11,036 nucleotides of DNA from Candidatus Zixiibacteriota bacterium (GTDB lineage Bacteria; Zixibacteria; MSB-5A5; GN15; FEB-12). The translations under genes and the position numbers were made by a program. Location: positions 1 through 11,036 of the forward strand of contig JAOZPL010000038.1 in the NCBI GenBank assembly GCA_029932795.1, read 5' to 3'. The first letter of the stretch is position 1, and every line of letters starts with the position of its first letter. Shown here piece after piece: positions 6,545 through 11,036 of the stretch. Under the pieces are notes generated by a model. The model saw only the letters and a program-made list of their open reading frames with translations, was not told where the DNA came from and made no database searches.

Positions 6545-6571
6545 AAATCGGCATAACGATAAGCTACTTAA
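6545..6571 (-). promoter_or_regulatory. Candidate sigma-28 promoter for flagellin
   Basis: Minus strand TTAA (6571-6568), then exactly 15 bases, then GCCGATTT (6552-6545). The sigma-28 consensus is TAAA-N15-GCCGATAA: the -10 element matches its first six bases and the spacing is exact, while the -35 half matches three of four. Flagellin is a classic sigma-28 target, and the FlgM-like gene in the same locus implies the sigma factor is present. A start near 6538 would leave an untranslated leader of about 210 nt, unusually long for flagellin, so the mapping should be treated as provisional. Confidence 0.5.
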
Positions 6572-6619
6572 GGTATTCCTCCTCGTTTTTTGGAGCGACA
6601 CCAAGGAAAACGTGGCAGG

Positions 6620-9322
6620 TTATGCTCTGTTCACTCGAGCAGGAAGAGATCGCAATCGCTCCTGCGCCGGGTGGAGATCCGGATCGATCTGCAATACTCG
6701 CTGGTAACCAAGCGCCGCCGAATCTATATGTCCCATATGGAGATAGCATTCGGACAAGTTGAACAAAGCTGAAACGTCTGCCGGATGCAACTTTAGGTAT
6801 TTCTCGTAGGTCGAGAGTGCAGATGGGTAATCCTCTGTTTTCGCATAAAGACCACCAAGGATAAGCAATACCTCGTCATCCGAGGGGCTTACCTCCAGAT
6901 ACTTCTCTAGAGGCATAATGGCTTCTTTGGGTCGGTCCAGACGGGCTCTGGTCAGCCCCAGATTGCGATAGGCCAGGTCCAGCGGGGGTGAGAACTGGAG
7001 CGCCTGCTGGTAGCATTGCTCAGCTTTATCCATTTCGCCCTGCTTGAAATAGCAATTGCCCAGGTCATTGTAACTTTCCGCACTGCCGTTGCCTCCTTCA
7101 ATCAGTTCAGTATGCACGGCAGCAGCTTTGTCATACTGGCCAATGGTGAAATAAGCGGCAGCCAGTTCCTTCTTAAGCCCTGTATCGGATTCGGCTGTTT
7201 CAACCGCCTTTTCAAGACAGGCGGCAGCCTCTGCTTCACGCCCCGACCACGTGCAAAGGCGACCAAGCCGTACTAACGCTACCACATCATCCGGCTTTAT
7301 TTCAAGCGCCAGCCGATAATACTTTTCAGCCCGATCGTTCTGTTGGCGCTGAAGATATATGGCGGCCAGACCAAGGGCTGCTTCATGCGATCTTTTCCCC
7401 AGCTCAAGTTGCTTCAGAAAGTATTCTTCCGCCTCATCATACCGGTTCTCATCAAACAGGATGCGGCCGAGATGGCTGTTGGCCTCAAGGTAACCCGGAT
7501 TCAGCTTGAGAGTCTTTCGGTAATATTCCTTAGCCGTTTCCGTGTCTTGCCGGGCCAGATAGATCATCGCAAGTGCATAGTACGCGGAAAGACGGCTATC
7601 CACGTGAAAGAGAATGATGTTTGTCAGTTCCCTGGCAGGGTCATAAGCTGCCTGCACCTCAAGGTATTTCTGATAATGCTCGATGGCGGCATTATACTGC
7701 TTCAACTGACAGTGTATATGACCCATTGCCAGGAGCGGATCGAGATAGTCCGGCTTGAGCGCCAGCGCTCGTTGGGCGTATTCCTTCGCCTTCTCATACT
7801 CGTCAGTATGGAAGTAGGTCCACGCAAGCTGGTCTAGACACATGAGATGGATATGCTTTTGCTCGGTCCTGGACGGGTCAGACAATTCCACTCCCCGGCT
7901 GGCGTGCTTGATGATGTCTGGTGCGTTTTCCCTGGGGAAACCGTGTTCCCCGGCCCGTAGAAGCTGCGCGAGGTTAAAATGGGCAAAAGCGTTGTCCGGA
8001 TTCTCCTTCAGCTGTTGCTCGAGCAAAGCACGAGAGCGGGCCAGTTTCTGCCGCATCTTCTCCGGCTCCAGACCGTAACCGTAGTGCTTGATCCGGATTC
8101 CGGTACGCAGTGCCCGGAGGCCCTGCGGCACGTCAAGTTGATTATGAACAATCCCCTTGTAGCGCAGGTTCAGTTCCCGCCTGAAGAATCTTTCGGAGGG
8201 AAGGAAGGTCACCGTCTCTTCGTTCTCGCCATAGACGTTGATGATGTTGACTGATATGAAGGGGTGTTCCCGCTGATTCAGCAACTGAATAATCCCGGGT
8301 ACATCCTCGTCGTAAACGCACTCATCGGCGTCGATGATGAAAATCCAGTCACAGGTCGCCTGTTCAAGAGAGTAGTTGCGGGCTTTCGAGAAGTCGCCTT
8401 CCCACGGTTGATGGAATATCCTGGCGTGGAACGATTCTGCGATTTCAACTGTCCGATCGGTAGAACCGGTGTCAACAACGATTATCTCATCGACCCAGTC
8501 TCTGATTGACTTCAGGCATCCCTCGAGGAGTTTCTCCTCGTCCTTGACGATCAGGCAGGCGGATACGGTTGTCTTTTTCTTGTAGCTGTCAAGCAGCATC
8601 CGCAGTTCCTGAATCTGATGACAACTTTTCAGCCCGCGATCCACTACTTCCTGAGCTGTTTCCGGCCGTCGCTTCTGGATATAGAGACCAGCCAGGTTCA
8701 GATATGGAAGATGGTTCCCCGGGTCGGCCGCAATTGATTCTTCAAAGGCTGCGATCGCCTTGTCAGGCTCGGACATCTCCCGGTAAGCGGTCGCCATGAA
8801 GTTCAGCAGTTGCGATTTGTGTCCCTCAGTCCGTGTGAAATACTTTCCGGGCAAGACAGTATCCTGACTCTTATAGATAGACAGGAAGTTCTCACAAGCG
8901 GTAATTGTGTCCTCATATTCCCGGAGCGAAACTTTCTGATAACTCAGCGCGTAGTACAGATCCAGGGAGTCTGGAGACTCCTGAATCCCTCGGTTTATGA
9001 CGCGCTCAGCGTCAACGAATTTCCGGGCACGGACATAGGCAAACGCCAGGAGGCGATCAAAGCGACACCGTTGTTCGGGGCTGCTGAACGGGTACAGACG
9101 CTCGAGCGGCTCAAGCGCCGGGAGGATACGATCCTCGAGTTTGTTCGAATTGCAATACTCTGCCAGGGCCAGTGCGGCGCTGACATCCTGCGGATTAGTT
9201 CGCACCGCTGCTGCCAGTCGGTTATATGTTTCTGTCTGGGCAGCAGGCGGTGATGTCCGCGAAACGGGGGCGCTGATGTGTTCTGTTTTTTTCAGGGTTC
9301 GTTTGTTCTTTATTTTGGACAC
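6620..9322 (-). CDS. TPR-GT2-TPR glycosyltransferase, candidate flagellin-modifying enzyme
   Basis: A 900-residue soluble protein with three parts. Residues about 33-245 are TPR-like helical repeats. Residues 252-420 are a family 2 glycosyltransferase (GT-A fold): VSACLIVKDEEKLLEGCLKS (253-272), the nucleotide-binding IIVVDTGSTDRT (280-291), WEGDFSKARN (307-316), and IIDADE (329-334), whose DAD is the metal-binding DxD motif; RFFRR (378-382) and G.VHNQ (390-395) follow. Residues about 440-890 contain roughly eleven further TPRs. No signal peptide or membrane segment is apparent, so it acts in the cytoplasm. The GTG at 9322 has AGGATC close upstream, overlapping the stop of the preceding gene. 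Family 2 enzymes of this type transfer a sugar from a nucleotide sugar. The TPR arms probably hold a protein acceptor; flagellin encoded next door is the obvious candidate, but sugar and substrate are inferred from position only. Confidence 0.88.
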   Translation of the reverse strand: MSKIKNKRTLKKTEHISAPVSRTSPPAAQTETYNRLAAAVRTNPQDVSAALALAEYCNSNKLEDRILPALEPLERLYPFSSPEQRCRFDRLLAFAYVRARKFVDAERVINRGIQESPDSLDLYYALSYQKVSLREYEDTITACENFLSIYKSQDTVLPGKYFTRTEGHKSQLLNFMATAYREMSEPDKAIAAFEESIAADPGNHLPYLNLAGLYIQKRRPETAQEVVDRGLKSCHQIQELRMLLDSYKKKTTVSACLIVKDEEKLLEGCLKSIRDWVDEIIVVDTGSTDRTVEIAESFHARIFHQPWEGDFSKARNYSLEQATCDWIFIIDADECVYDEDVPGIIQLLNQREHPFISVNIINVYGENEETVTFLPSERFFRRELNLRYKGIVHNQLDVPQGLRALRTGIRIKHYGYGLEPEKMRQKLARSRALLEQQLKENPDNAFAHFNLAQLLRAGEHGFPRENAPDIIKHASRGVELSDPSRTEQKHIHLMCLDQLAWTYFHTDEYEKAKEYAQRALALKPDYLDPLLAMGHIHCQLKQYNAAIEHYQKYLEVQAAYDPARELTNIILFHVDSRLSAYYALAMIYLARQDTETAKEYYRKTLKLNPGYLEANSHLGRILFDENRYDEAEEYFLKQLELGKRSHEAALGLAAIYLQRQQNDRAEKYYRLALEIKPDDVVALVRLGRLCTWSGREAEAAACLEKAVETAESDTGLKKELAAAYFTIGQYDKAAAVHTELIEGGNGSAESYNDLGNCYFKQGEMDKAEQCYQQALQFSPPLDLAYRNLGLTRARLDRPKEAIMPLEKYLEVSPSDDEVLLILGGLYAKTEDYPSALSTYEKYLKLHPADVSALFNLSECYLHMGHIDSAALGYQRVLQIDPDLHPAQERLRSLPARVNRA

Positions 9323-9331
9323 GGTCTGATC

Positions 9332-10972
9332 CTATACTTCGGCCAGAGCCGGTTTTTGAGTCAACGAGAACAGCAGTTGTATGATTTCGTTTGTTTTCTG
9401 CCTCTGGTCGAATCGGCGAGCAATGTAATTCCGATTCTCTATCGCCAGCGCATAACGGCCTGATTTCTCAAACTCCATAATTAATTCCAAACACTGGTCC
9501 GGATCACTGAAAAAGTATTTGTCCGGGTACAGATTGTCCGCGCCGTACCAGTCGTGTATAAGCGGTATCAGACCGCTGGCCATCCCCTCGGCAATCGAAT
9601 AGTGAAACGACTCAAAGAGAGAAGTTGAGATGACAAAATCCTTATCGGCATACCACTGCGGCATATCCTCCACCCAGCCGTCAAATGAGATCGGCAACGG
9701 ATTCTGCTTCAGAAAATGCTGAAAATACATGGCTATCCGCGGGTCCTGATGGATGCCGGCGATATGCAGAGTGTATTCGGGATCGTATTGGTGTATCTTC
9801 TTGAAACAATACAGCAGCAAGGCGGGGTTTTTCTTATAATTTATGTAGCCGACTGACGCGATCTTCTTGCCGTACCGCTTGTGCTCGGGCAGCCTGAAGC
9901 GGTCGAGATCGACACCATTATAAATAACACTTGTGGGGACATTGGTTTTGACCTGTCGCTGAAAGATGTCCCTTACCGATTCATTGACGAATATCAGATG
10001 CTCTACCTTGCTCCAGTCAACGCGGGTTGGCATATCAGTGAAGACCTCGTAGCTGTGCAGGCGGCAGATAATCAGACACCGCTTGGGTAGCCTGGTGGCT
10101 TCGATAATGAGATCATCACACCATTCAAAGAAAGCGAGATCCGCCCATTCCATCAATTCTCCGATCTGATGGATGTTCTGTTGTCCGAACAGCCGAACGT
10201 CGTTTGCTTCCGACAGGATATCGACGATCCCCTTGATAAACATCTGGTGTGAGGCAAAAACGGCTATCCTGCCGATTCGCGGTACATCGATGCCATGAGT
10301 GAATCCAAGGTCCACTCGGGGTTCCTCGATCTCTGTGACGACTGTAGAACCCTGTGCTTGTTCCAGAACCTCTTTCCAGCGCATGATCTCGGCGCTGGAG
10401 ACTTGCGTCAGGTTATTATTCTTTTCCTGTGAAGCCAGCAGCTTCTTCCCTCTTTCAAACAGCCGTCTCTCCAGAAAGAACTGCATGGCATTATTCCGCG
10501 CCTGGCTGTAGTTCGGATCGCACCGGAGCGCCCGATAGAAACATGCTTCGGCCCGCGCCTGCCTGTTCTGTCGCATCCAGAGAACGGCAATGTCGTTATG
10601 AAGCCCGGCATCACCGGGATTTAACCTGGCCAGACGTCGTAACCGCTGCAGCGCAGGATCAAGCTCACCGGCCTGCATCTCCAAAAGCGCCAGATTGTAA
10701 TTGGCGTCATAATCATCCGGAGAGACAGCAACAGCCTGCCGGAAGTGCATGATCGCCCGATCATGACGATCAAGTTTCAGAGCCACCAGGCCGGCCATAA
10801 CCGAAGCACGCGGATTGTCATGAACAAGACCAGCCAGCCGTGATAAATACGGGTAGGCTTCGGGAAACGCATCTGATTGCAGATACTGATTAGCCAGGTC
10901 AGTCAGGTCGTCGCGTGAAAGATCAGACGGCTCGGATGCCATCGTTGCATCTATATCAGGTACCGTCTTCAC
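9332..10972 (-). CDS. TPR + GT-B glycosyltransferase, FlmG-like in architecture
   Basis: A 546-residue soluble protein. Residues about 20-185 hold four or five TPRs (for example DYDANYNLALLEMQAGELDP, 87-106, and HNDIAVLWMRQNRQARAEAC, 125-144). From about 232 it is a GT-B (GT4-like) glycosyltransferase: GRIAVFASHQMFIKGIVDIL (234-253), YNGVDLDRFR (351-360), VGYINYKKNP (374-383), LHIAG (402-406), GWVEDMPQWYADKDFVISTS (432-451) and ESFHYSIAEGMASG (454-467), which contains the catalytic-site E-x7-E. TPR fused to a GT-B domain is the architecture of Caulobacter FlmG, which binds flagellin through its TPRs and glycosylates it. The stop lies 9 bp before the next glycosyltransferase gene, so the two are co-transcribed. 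The start is GTG at 10972; ATG at 10942 is an alternative, as neither has a clear Shine-Dalgarno. Confidence 0.86.
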   Translation of the reverse strand: MKTVPDIDATMASEPSDLSRDDLTDLANQYLQSDAFPEAYPYLSRLAGLVHDNPRASVMAGLVALKLDRHDRAIMHFRQAVAVSPDDYDANYNLALLEMQAGELDPALQRLRRLARLNPGDAGLHNDIAVLWMRQNRQARAEACFYRALRCDPNYSQARNNAMQFFLERRLFERGKKLLASQEKNNNLTQVSSAEIMRWKEVLEQAQGSTVVTEIEEPRVDLGFTHGIDVPRIGRIAVFASHQMFIKGIVDILSEANDVRLFGQQNIHQIGELMEWADLAFFEWCDDLIIEATRLPKRCLIICRLHSYEVFTDMPTRVDWSKVEHLIFVNESVRDIFQRQVKTNVPTSVIYNGVDLDRFRLPEHKRYGKKIASVGYINYKKNPALLLYCFKKIHQYDPEYTLHIAGIHQDPRIAMYFQHFLKQNPLPISFDGWVEDMPQWYADKDFVISTSLFESFHYSIAEGMASGLIPLIHDWYGADNLYPDKYFFSDPDQCLELIMEFEKSGRYALAIENRNYIARRFDQRQKTNEIIQLLFSLTQKPALAEV

Positions 10973-11036
10973 GCGAGAGATCCGTTTCCCTCGTTTGGTC
11001 CGATCCCGGACTCAAACACCCACCAGCTCCTCTCGT

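Larger units (their letters stand above)
6330..6619. other. Intergenic region upstream of flagellin (290 bp)
   Basis: This stretch separates the TPR-GT2 gene from flagellin. It holds one sigma-28-type promoter candidate, a leader of about 210 nt, a possible short ORF, and GGAGG-type sequences at about 6584-6576, 6495-6487 and 6344-6337 with several more GGA triplets between them. I see no convincing intrinsic terminator after the TPR-GT2 stop, so read-through from the glycosyltransferase genes into flagellin remains possible. No tRNA, repeat array or insertion sequence is seen. Confidence 0.7.

Noticed and set aside
6572..6619. Intrinsic terminator after the TPR-GT2 gene (TTGG...CCAA followed by an A-run)
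   Set aside because: The stem is only four pairs, and the run is A rather than T in the direction of transcription.
6564..6749. 61-codon minus-strand frame overlapping the end of the TPR-GT2 gene
   Set aside because: Most of it is out of frame with the real TPR gene; only its last codons (NEEEYLK) lie in intergenic DNA. No evidence of translation.
11012..11035. Possible C-terminal end of another gene upstream (REELVGV then TGA)
   Set aside because: Only seven codons are visible before the window edge, too few to support a gene.
1..11036. Mobile elements, CRISPR arrays, tRNA or rRNA genes
   Set aside because: Read through both strands: no transposase or integrase, no regularly spaced repeats, and no tRNA-like cloverleaf noticed. 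The window is a compact flagellar locus.

Overview
The window is one flagellar filament locus. Every gene I can support is on the minus strand, so transcription runs from high to low coordinates. The proteins (flagellin, FliD cap, FliS, a FlgN-like chaperone, a FlgM-like anti-sigma factor, an HDOD regulator) indicate a motile bacterium with a classical export-assembled flagellum. Shine-Dalgarno sites are strong, starts are ATG or GTG, and base composition looks balanced. No phylum is diagnosed by what I can see. The repeat-rich TPR-glycosyltransferases and the unusual gene order suggest a lineage outside the well-studied enterics and bacilli, possibly a candidate phylum, but this is only an impression.

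Layout in transcription order: (1) 10972-6620, two adjacent genes 9 bp apart, each fusing TPR repeats to a glycosyltransferase: a TPR + GT-B enzyme, then a TPR-GT2-TPR enzyme. (2) 6619-6330, a 290-bp intergenic region with a good sigma-28-type promoter candidate, a leader of about 210 nt rich in GGA motifs, and a possible short ORF. (3) 6329-4119, a large 736-residue flagellin. (4) 4118-4011, a spacer with a long perfect-looking hairpin. (5) 4010-1687, fliD, split into two reading frames by an apparent one-base deletion near 3000. (6) 1664-758, fliS and a flgN-like gene, tightly spaced. (7) 757-678, a short spacer with a second sigma-28-like sequence. (8) 677-306, a flgM-like gene. (9) 285-1, the start of an HDOD-domain gene that runs off the window.

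How they may work together: flagellin is the filament subunit, FliS its export chaperone and FliD the cap. The FlgN-like protein would chaperone the hook-filament junction proteins, and the FlgM-like protein would hold sigma-28 until the hook is complete. The two TPR-glycosyltransferases directly upstream of flagellin are best read as candidates for flagellin O-glycosylation, with the TPRs recognising the flagellin, as described for FlmG of Caulobacter. The most notable points are this enzyme pair, the broken fliD frame in an otherwise intact locus, and the unexplained flagellin leader.
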